Positions 25,165 through 36,189 of a DNA stretch of 64,000 bases are shown here, one piece after another (positions within the stretch are counted from its first letter, which is position 1; each line of letters begins with the position of its first letter). The DNA is from Carettochelys insculpta (Eukaryota > Chordata > Testudines > Carettochelyidae), in the NCBI RefSeq assembly GCF_033958435.1, contig NC_134137.1, positions 248,604,501-248,668,500 of the forward strand, read 5' to 3'. The notes under the pieces were generated by a model. The model was not told where the DNA came from, ran no database searches, and was given only the letters and a program-made list of their open reading frames with translations. The position numbers and the translations under genes are program-made.

Positions 25165-25375
25165 TGTAAGCCTATGCCAATTTATCAAAACCAAAACTCT
25201 GTGGAAAAGTACCAGTTTCAACAGTCTGGAGTGGAATTTCTGGTTCCAATGAAAGCAAGAGACCCAGACCAGAACTGCCAATCAAGAAGTAGATGGAACG
25301 CTCGCTTAGGTCTCCCACGTCCTAACCACTCAGCTGTAGAGTCAGTCTTCTTCTCTCTGGCCCAATGAACATTTA
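25165..25375 (-). repeat. tRNA-derived SINE-like repeat (first of a pair)
   Basis: On the minus strand, about 25350-25280 reads 'agctgagtggttaggacgtgggagacctaag', a degraded tRNA-like head with an A-box-like AGCTGAGTGGTTAGGACG. The body continues toward 25165. The B box is poor. The SINE family is not named. Confidence 0.5.
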
Positions 25376-25394
25376 CCTATTTATACAAAATGGA

Positions 25395-25545
25395 ACAACT
25401 CCAACAGGAGGGAAGTAAGAGAGCCTGACTTCGTAGTTTGGAGCTCTGCCTGACTCAGAGCACAGATTTAACCCTGGGTTCTCCTTTGTCTAACATGAAT
25501 GGCCTAAATACTAAGCCACTGGCTAGTCTAGGCTCTAGTTGTTTC
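25395..25545 (-). repeat. tRNA-derived SINE-like repeat (second of a pair)
   Basis: On the minus strand it reads 'agccagtggcttagtatttaggccattc', then 'gaacccagggttaaatctgtgctctg', that is, an A-box-like and a B-box-like block at tRNA spacing, followed by 'agtcaggcagagc'. It lies just beyond the first tRNA-like head in the same orientation. Confidence 0.55.
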
Positions 25546-26700
25546 TCACAGGGATTTGCTTTTGTTTGTGTTTTGTTATGAGCCTTTTGGAAAGGTATCA
25601 TTTTTGTACCAATGAAAAACAAAAACAAATGCTAATACTCCGGAATTGTTTAGGGAACCAATTTCAAGTTTTCCATCCTGCCCAAATTGTGAATTAATCT
25701 CTTATATTCTGAAATATTTGGAAAATAAATGAGATAAAGAGAGGGGGCGGGGGGGGGGTGTGTATCTGGGGTTGGCACGTGAGGGGCACGAAGTGCCTAT
25801 GTCCAGGAGTGAGCAATTCTTCTTATTTATTATTAATTGCTGAGTAATCTAAAGGCCCCTTCCCACCTTAAAAATGATAACATTTATAAATGTTTTGTCA
25901 TGACCAGAAGCCCCAGTCAAAGATCAGGACCTCTTGTGGTGGGCTCTGTATGTACACTTTATGAAAAAAAAACATGTCCTTGTCCCAAAATGTTGTCCTG
26001 GTTTTTAATATTGTGTATGTCCATTAAATGTTTAATATAAAAAAGACACAAGCTGACATATAAAAGAAAAAACTAAGTATTTTTATGTAGTCTGTGTGCA
26101 TGTGCACACTCAAATTAGCAAAGGTCAGCACGCAAACTACTTTAAGCATCACTAACTGGTCTATTATTCACAAACACAAAATATCTCTTCATATTTCACA
26201 GTTGTATCCTAAAATCAGAAATAGGCCCAAATTTCAGAATTCAGATACAAATTGCGGTTTGAATTCTGAACCTTATTCTGGCCCCACCACAAAATTTTAA
26301 GGAGTGGATTCAAATGCAGCTCTGAATAAAAGTAACATACAAGGAATGGGATGGACTGGTTTTTTTTTCTGAGGCACTGTACATCCACAGCTCCCACTAA
26401 CATCAGTTGGAATTGTGAGTCCTGTGTACCTGTGAAAATGCCTTTCTTTCTGTTCTGTTTGGTGCAGTGTGCAATCTGAGTATTATCATATTTTTTAAAA
26501 CAAAATAGGAGAGCAACTAGTTAGTTTTTCAGTTGCAAACGAGAATGTATTTTGAGCAACTTTTGCTGTTGTGACTCCTCTACCTTCTCTTTTGTAGGTT
26601 TTTGTTTATTTTTCAGTTTGTGAACGTCCTGACTTTTAATGCTGTGTCAAAGACTTAAGTAATCCATTATTGTCATATGTAAGATGGTAATTCCAGACTG

Positions 26701-26728
26701 CTTGGTTGGTTGGTTGGTTGATTGATTT
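26701..26728. repeat. (TTGG)n/(TTGA)n microsatellite
   Basis: A short run TTGGTTGGTTGGTTGG followed by TTGATTGATT. Confidence 0.8.
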
Positions 26729-27381
26729 TTATTCCATAATAAGACTGGAGAAGAGCAAGAAAAATTATCTAGAGCTGAAAGATCTGATTTATGAAAAAGA
26801 AGATTGCAAGGTCTATGTGTTCATAGCTTGGCTGAGCAGCAGTTCCGAGTGGGTTGCGGACCTTCAGAACCGTGTAGCTGGATGTGCAAGTTAAGGAAGG
26901 GAACAAATTATTCCCAGTGATTCAGTAGAATTAATCAAAACATAAAGGTTGAAATAAAGAAAAGGAAAATTTAGACCAAATATTAGACATAACTTTTGAG
27001 TGGGAAATGAAATAGTATCACAAGAGCAGTGGTGAAAGCCCTAGGACATGAATATCCCCAGTTAGACTGGCTGCAACATTACATAATGTGCTGTAATGCA
27101 CTGGCCCCAGGAAATGGACTGGATAGCATGAAAAATCTTTTCCACCCCAGATTTGTATTGTTATGCAATTTTATGCCCTTACAGATACTTGTTGTGCAGT
27201 CCCACTGTGGAGTAAGAAATCATGGCAATGTCAGTGGTGCAGACAGAGAGAATCCAGGGCCATAATGAGAGTAGTCAGGACACAGATTCACCAAAATTTT
27301 GCTCTCCCTCTAAAAAATAAATACTCCCCCACCCTTGGGGTATGTACGATTAATCTTCATGGGTTTGATTTAGCACACCTA

Positions 27382-28091
27382 GGCTGCGTCTACACGTGCA
27401 CGCTACTTCGAAGTAGCGGCAGTAACTTCGAAATAGTGCCCGTCGCGGCTACACGTGTTGGGCGCTATTTCGAAGTTGAAATCGACGTTAGGCGGCGAGA
27501 CGTCGAAGTCGCTAACCCCATGAGGGGATGGGAATAGCGCCCTACTTCGACGTTCAACATCGAAGTAGGGACGTGTAGACGATCCGCGTCCCGCAACATC
27601 GAAATAGCGGGGTCCTCCATGGCGGCCATCAGCTGGGGGGTTGAGAGATACTCTCTCTCCAGCCCTTGCGGGGCTCTGTGGTCACCGTGTGCAGCAGCCC
27701 TTAGCCCAGGGCTTCTGGCTGCTGCTGCTGCAGCTGGGGGTCCGTGCTGCATATACAGGGTCTGCAACTAGTTGTTGGCTCTGTGTATCTTGCACTGTTT
27801 AATGAAAGTGTGTCTGGGAGGGGCCCTTTAAGGGAGCGACTTGCTGTTGAGTCCGCCCCGTGACCCTGTCTGCAGCTGTGCCTGGCTCCCTTATTTCGAT
27901 GTGTGCTACTTTGGCGTGTAGACGTTCCCTTGCTGCGCCTATTTCGATGTTGGGCTGAGCAACGTCGAAGTTGAACATCGACGTTGCCAGCCCTGGAGGA
28001 CGTGTAGACGTTATTCATCGAAATAGGCTATTTCGATGTCGCTACTTCGAAATCAGCTATTTCGATGTAGCGTGCACGTGTAGACGTAGCC
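27382..28091 (+). mobile_element. CpG-rich fold-back element, TTCGAA family (copy 1)
   Basis: A 710 bp element with GGCTGCGTCTACACGTGCAC on the left and the complement of GGCTACGTCTACACGTGCAC on the right. It is flanked by CTA on both sides (27379-27381 and 28092-28094). About 200 bp at the left and 200 bp at the right are packed with TTCGAA, ATCGAA and GTCGAA words, and with 'tacacgt' and 'acgtgtagacg'. The centre (27615-27890) is different, GC-rich sequence. It is much richer in CpG than the intron around it, which suggests a fairly recent insertion. ORFs on either strand show no known domain. Confidence 0.85.
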
Positions 28092-30234
28092 CTAGAATGG
28101 ACCTGGCCAATAGAAACTATTGGGGAACAGCAAGAGGAAAGTCAAACCAGATCAATTTGTGAAGAGCAACCATCTTGGTTGGTGTTGAAAATGTAGGGCT
28201 CAGTTATCTCTGGGCAAGTACAGAGTGGATGGAGGGAGAAAAGGTTGGAGGGAAGTTTTCTGACCAATACATACACCAAAGAAGGTCAAGAAACAATTGC
28301 TGTCACTGCACTTGGTGGATTACAGAGACTTCCCTCTTGTGTGCCCTTAGAGCCATAAACTGGAACAAGAGGATAGGCCACAGGCCCACTCTGCACTGGT
28401 TGGACACTTGGGACGACGAAGCAGTCTGTATGGTCCTGTAGAATGGGAAGCTTGTGTGCTCCAGGAAATTAACAAAAGAACTGTGTACCCTGAAGTTCCC
28501 ACTGGGTTAATGCAAGTCCCCACAGCCCTGTGTAGAGATCAATGCCTCAGACACCCAGTATGACCCAGAGACTGCTGCACTGTGTACTCTAGGAGTAAAA
28601 TGGCAGGGGAAAAGCTTTTTAAAATAGCATAATAGAAACAGAAATTGTCAGGGGTTTGGAGCAGAAGGCATGTTTTATTCATGTTCCGTAAAGTGCCAGG
28701 TAACTGTGTGACATTCTATAGGTGTTTTTAATAGTAATTGCATTTATTACAGTGTATTAACGATTTCCTGCTAACTTGAATTTATAGGCAGACTGCTAAT
28801 CAGAGGACAGATTCTGAGCTAGTAAAAATTGTCATTGACTTCAAATGAAGCTATGACAGTTTACACCAGATGATGATCTGCCTCCAGGTATTTGCTGAGT
28901 GACTAAATGTTGCACTGTTAATTCCTATTCACAAATAGATCTGTGCAGGAGGCAGGTGGTTTCATGGATGCTTACTCAAGAGACATAAAAATCTTCAAAA
29001 GATTCCCAGCTAAAGATGGGGCATTTTATTTATTATGCTGTTCTCAAGATGAGCCCTTCTTAACCTTCTGGCATATTGTTTAACTAGTGGGGTGTTATGC
29101 AGGGGTTATGTGACTGGATGCTGTTTAGGCAAACATTTCTTGATCCTGCTGTCTCATTGTCATGGTTACCCAGCAAAGTAATGTGCTCTGTACTTCCTTG
29201 AAACAGGCCTCCATGTTTTTGCATTCAGATGCAGCAGAGAAATGTGGCACTCCTGTGTTTAAATACTTGACTGTGCTGCAGAGGGAGCATCAGCAGGAGG
29301 TGTGTTTGTAAGCTGTTCGCTATGCCTACTAACTCTCCTTTGCAACCTGCTGACTCTCTGACAAAATGAATGCTAACCAATTGAAAGATTTCAGTCCAGT
29401 GTGTAAAGTCATGAGCTAAAGCCTATTGAAGTCAATGGGAGTCTTTGCATTGATTTAGTTGGGCCATGGATAAGGCCTAAAGTGTGGGTTAGATTTCCAT
29501 GAAACATCTTGCCATAGCAGAACGCACTTGAAATTGTTTTGATTGTGACTATTTGCAAATGAATTAAATATGCAGTGTTGAATTGTTTCTGTGAGGCCAG
29601 TGTTTCTTTTGCTACAGACTAAACTTCTGTACTTTCTAATATTAAATTAAGCAAAAACTGTCAAACCCTCTTGAAGCTGTAGAGTAATCCTTTCTGAAAA
29701 TAAAATATTAAAGTAATAGTTGACACCACGCTGATACCAGGGTACAGCGCAAATCATGAGGTCATACTCTGGTTCAGACCTTACTAGAACTAAGTGAATA
29801 ATTCACAGTAACTATTTTCTCTGGACAGAAAGGTGTTTCTTAGTCTGCCATAGAATATCTTGAGCAGCTGTGATTTCCTCAAATTTATTAATTAGCCAAA
29901 ATTATTAAATATGTTTCCCTCTATTGGGTCATATTGACTAAAGATATGAGAATAACATCTTGAAGATCTGGATCAAATCATCTGAAACTTTGAGACAGTC
30001 ACTCCTTTCTTGGAAAGGCCCACCAAACACAGTCGTAAGTGCTCTTTCCAGTGATCTTGAATAGTGCGTAATTGTTATTTGGTGCTACTGGTATTTGCTT
30101 GATTGATTCCTGTTATTGGTTATAGTAACTGATTTGATTTAACTGTAATTGGTTAGATCAGTGCCAGACTGGATCAGGGCCCCAATTTTAATGAGATTGC
30201 CAGTGCTGACTTAGACTTGCTGGACCCCAGGGTT

Positions 30235-30256
30235 GAAGCCAAAGCCAAAGCCAAAG
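30235..30256. repeat. Short AAAGCC tandem repeat
   Basis: Three to four copies of the hexamer (GAAGCCAAAGCCAAAGCC). They sit in a GC-rich patch (30180-30320) that may be part of an old DNA element, but I could not find its ends. Confidence 0.6.
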
Positions 30257-31708
30257 TCCTGGGCAGCAGGGTTTAAGATACAGGCCCTGTTCCTGGGGCT
30301 GAAGCACTTGGACTTTGGCTTTTTCTTCTTTGCTTGGGCAGGCTCAGGTTTAGCCACTCTTGAAGTCATATATTAATTTTTGTTGTCAGAAGCATGTTGC
30401 GGTGCAGTGAAATTTGAGAGCCCCTGGGGCCCCTTGAATTGCTGTGGTAATGCTGCTGTGCACAGCTGGGCAGGTGCAGTGGTGGGGCCCAGAGCTATGG
30501 TCCAGGCAATGTTGAAGGCTGAAAGCCCTAGGCCCCATCCCTTCCACCCGTGGTCCTGCCCATTTCTGGAGGCAGAATTGAGCCCCCCTCCCACCATTTC
30601 TTCGTCCACAGATCCTGCTTCAAACTATGAACAACTAAAGTCTGCATCATGTTGTCCTGAATGGGACTTAAGTGGCACATTGGGCCAAGTTTTTGAAGGT
30701 ATGTTGGCAGCTAAATGGTTTTCAAACACCTTTACGTCACCTTATTTTAAACCAGGAATTGAAATGAACCTTCTCATTGGGGACCCCCTAATAAAATCTT
30801 CATCCTGGGAAATCTTCTGTTGATGGGGTTTGGCTCTTCCTTACTTGGAGTCAGAAGGTTCTTTTTGTGCATCTCCTCTAACCCTTAATGATATCAGCAA
30901 CACCCAACATTGAAGAAGAGATGCAGTTCCCTGCTCTGTGTTACATGGTGTTAGTATTCTATGGCCCACACTGAGTTCTGAATTCAGGCATTGGCAGATA
31001 CAAAACGAGTCTTTTTCCCATTGACCTTTGAATAGAAGTACAAGTTGGATCAGACTGTCAGACACTTAAAAAGTCAATTTAGGTAAAGAATGTAGCTTTC
31101 TCTTTCCTACAAACTCACCACATATAGTGAACAGAAAGGATTTCGGCCATCAGTGTTCTCATCTTTTAAGAATGAAATACTTAATGCAGCTATTAAAAGT
31201 CTTACTGTTTTATTCCTACCAATAATACTGAATCATACATTTCCTATATTGACACTTTATTTCAGTGACTATGTGTATTCTATTAAACAACACAAAATTA
31301 TGAAAAATTCTGCTTATGTATCACACTGCACCAATAACTGATTTTTGGAGCAGAATGGGGAGAAAATGAGCCTTTGACTTAACTCAGTCTAATATATAAT
31401 GGTGAATGCTGTGGTCAGTTTTGCGTTTAGAACCATTATGTAGCCCCTCCATGATTGTCTGCCTATAAAGTATGCTACTTGTTTCAGGCACTGAGGGTAA
31501 GTCTATCCTAGGGAAATAAGTTGATTTCAGACTCACAATTCTAGCTGTAGAGCAACGAAGGGTCCTGTGGCACCTTATAGACTAACAGAAAAGTTTAGAG
31601 CATGAGCTTTCGTGAGTTAACTCACTTCTTCAGATGCTGGTCCTGGAAATCTGCAAGGCCAGGTATAAATAGGCCAGAGCAAGGCTGGGGATAACGAGGT
31701 TAGCTCAG

Positions 31709-32539
31709 TCAGGCAGGCTGAGTTGTATGGTCATCAGTAGATCTGGAGGTGTGAACTCCAAGAGAGGGGAAGCTGCTTTTGTATTTAGCCAGCCATTCAC
31801 AGTCTTTGTTTAATCCTGAGCTGAGGGTATTGAATTTGCAGATGAATTGTAGCTCAGCAATTTCTCTTTGGAGTCTGTTCTTGAAATTTCTTTGCTGCAG
31901 GATAGCTACTTTTAAATCTGCTACTGTGTGTCCTGGGAGATTGAAGTGCTCTCCTATGGGTTTTTGTATATTGCCATTTCTGATGTCTGATTTGTGTGCA
32001 TTTATTCTTTTACGTAGGGACTGTCCAGTTTGTCCGATGTATATGGCAGAGGGGCATTGCTGGCACATGATGGCATAAATTACATTGGTAGATGTGCAGC
32101 TGAATGAGCCCACAATGGTGTGGCTGATCCGGTTAGGTCCTGTAATGATGTTGCTGGTGTGTATATGTGGGCAGAGCTGGCAACGAGGTTTGTTGCATGG
32201 ATGGGTCCCTGAGATAGAGTGACTGTGGTGCGGTGTATAGTTGCTTGTTAGGATTTGTTTTAGGTTGGCAGGTTGTCTGTGAGCAATGATAGGTCTGCCT
32301 CCCAAGGCCTGTGAAAGTGGGGGATCATTGTCCAGGATGGGTTGCAGATCCCTGATGATGCGCTGTAGGGGTTTTAGCTGAGGACTGTAGGTGATGGCAA
32401 GTGGCGTTCTGTTGGTTTCTCTCTTGGGCTTGTCCTGTAGTAGGAGGCTTCGTGGCACACGTCTGGCTCTGTTGATTTGTTTTCGCACTTCCTCAGGTGG
32501 GTATTGCAGTCTCAGGAATGCTTGGTGCAGATCCTGTAG
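31709..32539 (-). pseudogene. Penelope-like GIY-YIG endonuclease, truncated inverted copy
   Basis: The minus-strand ORF has the same protein as codons of the plus copy, from 'DLHQAFLRLQYPPEEVRKQI' to the stop, with one residue difference noticed (DDHTTQPA versus DDHITQPA). It holds the whole GIY-YIG domain (VIYAIMCQQC, then AIYIGQTGQSLRKRINAHK) but lacks the RT. Upstream of 32539 the ORF runs into the opposite strand of the other copy by chance, giving about 47 meaningless N-terminal codons. Confidence 0.8.
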
Positions 32540-32540
32540 G

Positions 32541-33635
32541 GAATTCCACCAGGACTTCAACAACTTCCACCCCAGCATCAAGCTCAGCCTGGACCAATCT
32601 ACACAGGAGATCCACTTCCTTGACACTACCGTGCTTATACACAATGGACACATCAGTACCACCCTGTACCGTAAACCCACTGACCGCTACTCCTACCTCC
32701 ATGCCTCCAGCTTCCATCCCAGACACACCACACGATCCATCGTTTACAGCCAAGCACTTAGATATAACCGCATTTGTTCCAGCCCCTCCGACAGAGACAA
32801 ACACCTACAGGATCTGCACCAAGCATTCCTGAGACTGCAATACCCACCTGAGGAAGTGAGAAAACAAATCAACAGAGCCAGACGTGTGCCACGAAGCCTC
32901 CTACTACAGGACAAGCCCAAGAGAGAAACCAACAGAACACCACTTGCCATCACCTACAGTCCTCAGCTAAAACCTCTACAGCGCATCATCAGGGATCTGC
33001 AACCCATCCTGGACAATGATCCCCCACTTTCACAGGCCTTGGGAGGCAGACCTATCATTGCTCACAGACAACCTGCCAACCTAAAACAAATCCTAACAAG
33101 CAACTATACACCGCACCATAGTCACTCTATCTCAGGGACCCATCCATGCAACAAACCTCGTTGCCAGCTCTGCCCACATATACACACCAGCAACATCATT
33201 ACAGGACCTAACCGGATTAGCCACACCATTGTGGGCTCATTCAGCTGCACATCTACCAATGTAATTTATGCCATCATGTGCCAGCAATGCCCCTCTGCCA
33301 TATACATCGGACAAACTGGACAGTCCCTACGTAAAAGAATAAATGCACACAAATCAGACATCAGAAATGGCAATATACAAAAACCCATAGGAGAGCACTT
33401 CAATCTCCCAGGACACACAGTAGCAGATTTAAAAGTAGCTATCCTGCAGCAAAGAAATTTCAAGAACAGACTCCAAAGAGAAATTGCTGAGCTACAATTC
33501 ATCTGCAAATTCAATACCCTCAGCTCAGGATTAAACAAAGACTGTGAATGGCTGGCTAAATACAAAAGCAGCTTCCCCTCTCTTGGAGTTCACACCTCCA
33601 GATCTACTGATGACCATATAACTCAGCCTGCCTGA
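32541..33635 (+). CDS. Penelope-like RT C-terminus plus GIY-YIG endonuclease, 5'-truncated ORF
   Basis: The real sequence starts at about 32541 (EFHQDFNNFHPSIKLS). It shows the last Penelope RT blocks: 'STQEIHFLDTTVLIHNGHIS', 'TTLYRKPTDRYSYLHASSFH' and 'SIVYSQALRYNRICS'. A linker (QPANLKQILTSNY) and a C/H cluster (HPCNKPRCQLCPHIHTS) follow. The GIY-YIG nuclease core then reads VIYAIMCQQC...AIYIGQTGQSLRKRINAHKS...GEHFNLPGH, with Tyr, Arg and Glu at expected places. Such nucleases nick the target for priming. The catalytic RT palm is missing, so the copy cannot move on its own. The ORF stays open across 360 codons, which suggests recent arrival. It opens at 32391 in antisense sequence of the left arm, which is not part of the protein. 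Confidence 0.8.
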   Translation, partial: EFHQDFNNFHPSIKLSLDQSTQEIHFLDTTVLIHNGHISTTLYRKPTDRYSYLHASSFHPRHTTRSIVYSQALRYNRICSSPSDRDKHLQDLHQAFLRLQYPPEEVRKQINRARRVPRSLLLQDKPKRETNRTPLAITYSPQLKPLQRIIRDLQPILDNDPPLSQALGGRPIIAHRQPANLKQILTSNYTPHHSHSISGTHPCNKPRCQLCPHIHTSNIITGPNRISHTIVGSFSCTSTNVIYAIMCQQCPSAIYIGQTGQSLRKRINAHKSDIRNGNIQKPIGEHFNLPGHTVADLKVAILQQRNFKNRLQREIAELQFICKFNTLSSGLNKDCEWLAKYKSSFPSLGVHTSRSTDDHITQPA

Positions 33636-33692
33636 CTGAGCTAACCTCGTTATCCCCAGCCTTGCTCTGGCCTATTTATACCTGGCCTTGCA

Positions 33693-34392
33693 AGCTGCGT
33701 CTACACGTGCACGCTACTTCGAAGTAGCGGCACCAACTTCGAAATAGCGCCCGCCGCATCTACACGCGTCGGGCGCTATTTCGAAGTTAACTTCGACGTT
33801 AGGCGGCAAGACGTCGAAGTCGCTAACCTCATCAGGAGATAGGAATAGCGCCCTACTTCGACGTTGAACGACCATGTAGACGATCCGCGTCCCGCAACGT
33901 CGAAATTGCCGGGTCCTCCATGGCGGCCATCAGCTGGGGGGTTGAGAGATGCTCTCTCTCCAGCCCCTGCGGGGCTCTATGGTCACCGTGGGCAGCAGCC
34001 CTTAGCCCAGGGCTTCTGGCTGCTTCTGCGGCAGCTGGGGATCTATGCTGCAGGCACAGGGTCTGCAACCAGTTGTCAGCTCTGTGTATCTTGTGTTGTT
34101 TAGTGCAACTGTGTCTGGGAGGGGCCCTTTAAGGGAGCGGCTGGCTGTTAAGTCCACCCTGTGACCCTGTCTGCAGCTGTGCCTGGCACCCTTATTTCGA
34201 TGTGTGCTACTTTGACGTGTAGACGTTCCCTCGCTGCGCCTATTTCGATGTTGGGCTGAGCAACGTCGAAGTTGAACATCGACGTTGCCAGCCCTGGAGG
34301 ACGTGTAGACGTTATTCATCGAAATAGTCTATTTCGATGTCGCAACATCAAAATAAGCTATTTCGATGTTGGCTGCACGTGTAGACGTAGCC
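33693..34392 (+). mobile_element. CpG-rich fold-back element, TTCGAA family (copy 2)
   Basis: A 700 bp copy of the element at 27382-28091 in the same orientation, inserted in the right arm of the Penelope inverted repeat. The other arm preserves the empty site (CCTTGCAGATTTCC). Comparison shows a 3 bp GCA duplication (33690-33692 and 34393-34395). The left end is AGCTGCGTCTACACGTGCAC and the right end GTGCACGTGTAGACGTAGCC. Its centre is clearly homologous to copy 1, with scattered substitutions. Confidence 0.9.
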
Positions 34393-34800
34393 GCAGATTT
34401 CCAGGACCAGCATCTGAAGAAGTGAGTTAACTCACGAAAGCTCATGCTCTAAACTTTTCTGTTAATCTATAAGGTGCCACAGGACCCTTCGTTGCTCTAC
34501 AGATCCAGACTAACACGGCTACCCCTCTAATTCTAGCTGTGGCATTTGAGTAGCTAGAATTGATGTATCAGAATCAACTTACTTCCCTAGTGAAGACCAA
34601 CCTTCCGTACTCATGTGTCGACCTCCCTTACTCCACACAATAGCGTGGAGTAAAGGGGTCAACTGCAGAGCCCAGAGAGATCGATTCTCCTGCATCTTCA
34701 CTAGAAGTGCAAAATCGAACTCTGGAAGATCAACACTAACCAGGTTGCTCTTCCGCTTAGTATAGACACACCCTGAATGGAAAAACTGTCCTGAGTCTGT

Positions 34801-34930
34801 AGATTACTTTGACCAAGGTTTTCAAAAGTGGCTGATAATTTGCAGTACTTCCATTTTTGGGTGCCAGCTTGAGACAGCTTAAAGGCTTTTCAGAAGGCAG
34901 GTTTCTCAGCGTCATCTGAAAATTAGGAAT
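34801..34930. repeat. Fold-back repeat fragment of the 'TTTTCAAAA' type
   Basis: The text 'ccaaggttttcaaaagtggctgataattt ... gggtgccagcttgagaca ... tcatctgaaaatta' is an old copy related to 16527-16678. Boundaries are approximate. Confidence 0.45.
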
Positions 34931-35553
34931 TGATAGCAGTCCAGTTCCTAGCAAACTAGTGTCTGCATCACAAACCTGTCATCTACGGTGGTTACCGCTT
35001 TTACACCCTTGTTGGCAGCCTTGATCTAAAAGTTAAGCCTGAGTAGGCCTGGAGAACAAGCTACCTTCTGATCAAGGTGTGGGGCCACCAGACGAGGGAT
35101 GGGGAAGGATGAGGTTCATGTTTTTGCTGTACCTGATACGTGGATAAATAAGACAACTCAGTCTCCAGAATGAGCAGGCAGGCACATTTCACACGGATTT
35201 TCAAAGAATTCTTTTGTATTGAGATAAAGAGAAGATGATGACCCTGAAGAGTTTTCTTTTTAGTCTTACTCTCTGCATATCATTATGTCAGCCAACCACA
35301 TTAGTTTAGAATAAAGTGGAAAGCAGAGAGAGGTCAATATGTAAAGAAGGGTATGTAAAAGGGATAAGAGTAGGTGGAGATAGAAGAGCAAAATACTACA
35401 CAGTAGGAAAAGAGAATGTAAGCAGTGAGTAAAATAAGAAACTGTGATTTAAACGTGAGATGGTCTGCAAAGAAACACTTGAAATGTAAGAGAACAGAAA
35501 CAGGATGATACAAGAGAGGAAAGGAATCAGTTATATATGTAGAGCAAGTGTTA

Positions 35554-35880
35554 CAGGTTGAACCTCTGTCATCCAGCACCCTCAGGACCTGACCGGTGCC
35601 AAATGAGAGAATTTGCTGGACCACGGGAGGTCAATATTGTCTAGCAACATTACTAACACTTCCACCGCTTACTGAGCTCTTAGAAGATATTTAGGGGTAA
35701 ATTACAGCTAAATAGCAGCACAGAACACTGAGAGCCAGGACTGGTGGCTGTAAACAAACTTTATGGGACCATGGGAAACTTGGCCACATCCATGATAAAT
35801 GGTCGTCTGACTAACTAAAGTCATCTGGGGTTACAGATGTTGCCAAATGAGAGAATGCTGGACTAGAGAAGTTCAACCTG
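35554..35880. mobile_element. Tigger-like (Tc1/mariner-pogo) miniature element
   Basis: A 327 bp element between TA dinucleotides (35552-35553 and 35881-35882). The termini are CAGGTTGAACCTCTGTCATC and the complement of CAGGTTGAACTTCTCTAGTC. Both ends carry 'gccaaatgagagaat...ctgga' as subterminal repeats. No transposase remains. Confidence 0.85.
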
Positions 35881-36189
35881 TACGTGTCTTAAGTCATAGT
35901 TATGAAAGCTTGTGAAAACCTGTCACTTTTCTGTTACACTTCTCTGTTGCCAAATGGGAGGTAGAATCTTCACATTTAAGAGTTGGGATATTGTCTCATA
36001 GCAGCTGAAAATAAGCCCATTTTGGTAAACACTTGTTTTCCTTTCAACCCTCCCTTCCTCAATAAACTGAACCAATATTTTCATATGGTAGATGTCCTAA
36101 TAACCAGGTCAATATAAAGTTTCCATAAATTATTACAGAGCAACTCCAGTTCCTCAGGCATATTTGCAGAATGAATGACAAATGAAAAA

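Larger units (their letters stand above)
31549..34528. mobile_element. Penelope-like element arranged as a 991 bp inverted repeat
   Basis: A Penelope-like retroelement insertion with a perfect 12 bp target duplication, AATTCTAGCTGT, at 31537-31548 and 34529-34540. The left arm (31549-32539, minus) and right arm (32805-34498, plus) are inverted copies. After removing the 703 bases added by a later insertion, both are exactly 991 bp, and I saw only a few substitutions. Between the arms, 32540-32804 is RT sequence present only in the plus copy. Only the right side carries the last 30 bases (ACAGATCCAGACTAACACGG...CCTCTA). Both outer ends are the same, 3', end of the element. Confidence 0.88.
31495..34773. 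mobile_element. Fold-back element, ATCGAT family, split by a Penelope insertion
   Basis: The left part is 31495-31548 (GGGTAAGTCTATCCTAGGGA...AATTCTAGCTGT) and the right part 34529-34773 (AATTCTAGCTGTGG...TTAGTATAGACACACCC). It is flanked by TGA on both sides (31492-31494 and 34774-34776). Removing the insert (31549-34528) and one 12 bp duplication leaves an element of about 290 bp. Its interior (AGATCGATTCTC, TGTCGACCTCCC, AAATCGAAC, GAAGATCAACAC) resembles the elements at 43671 and 49157. Confidence 0.85.

Noticed and set aside
32391..32540. N-terminal 50 codons of the 414-codon plus-strand ORF
   Set aside because: These codons are antisense of the left Penelope arm. True element coding begins at the junction near 32541.
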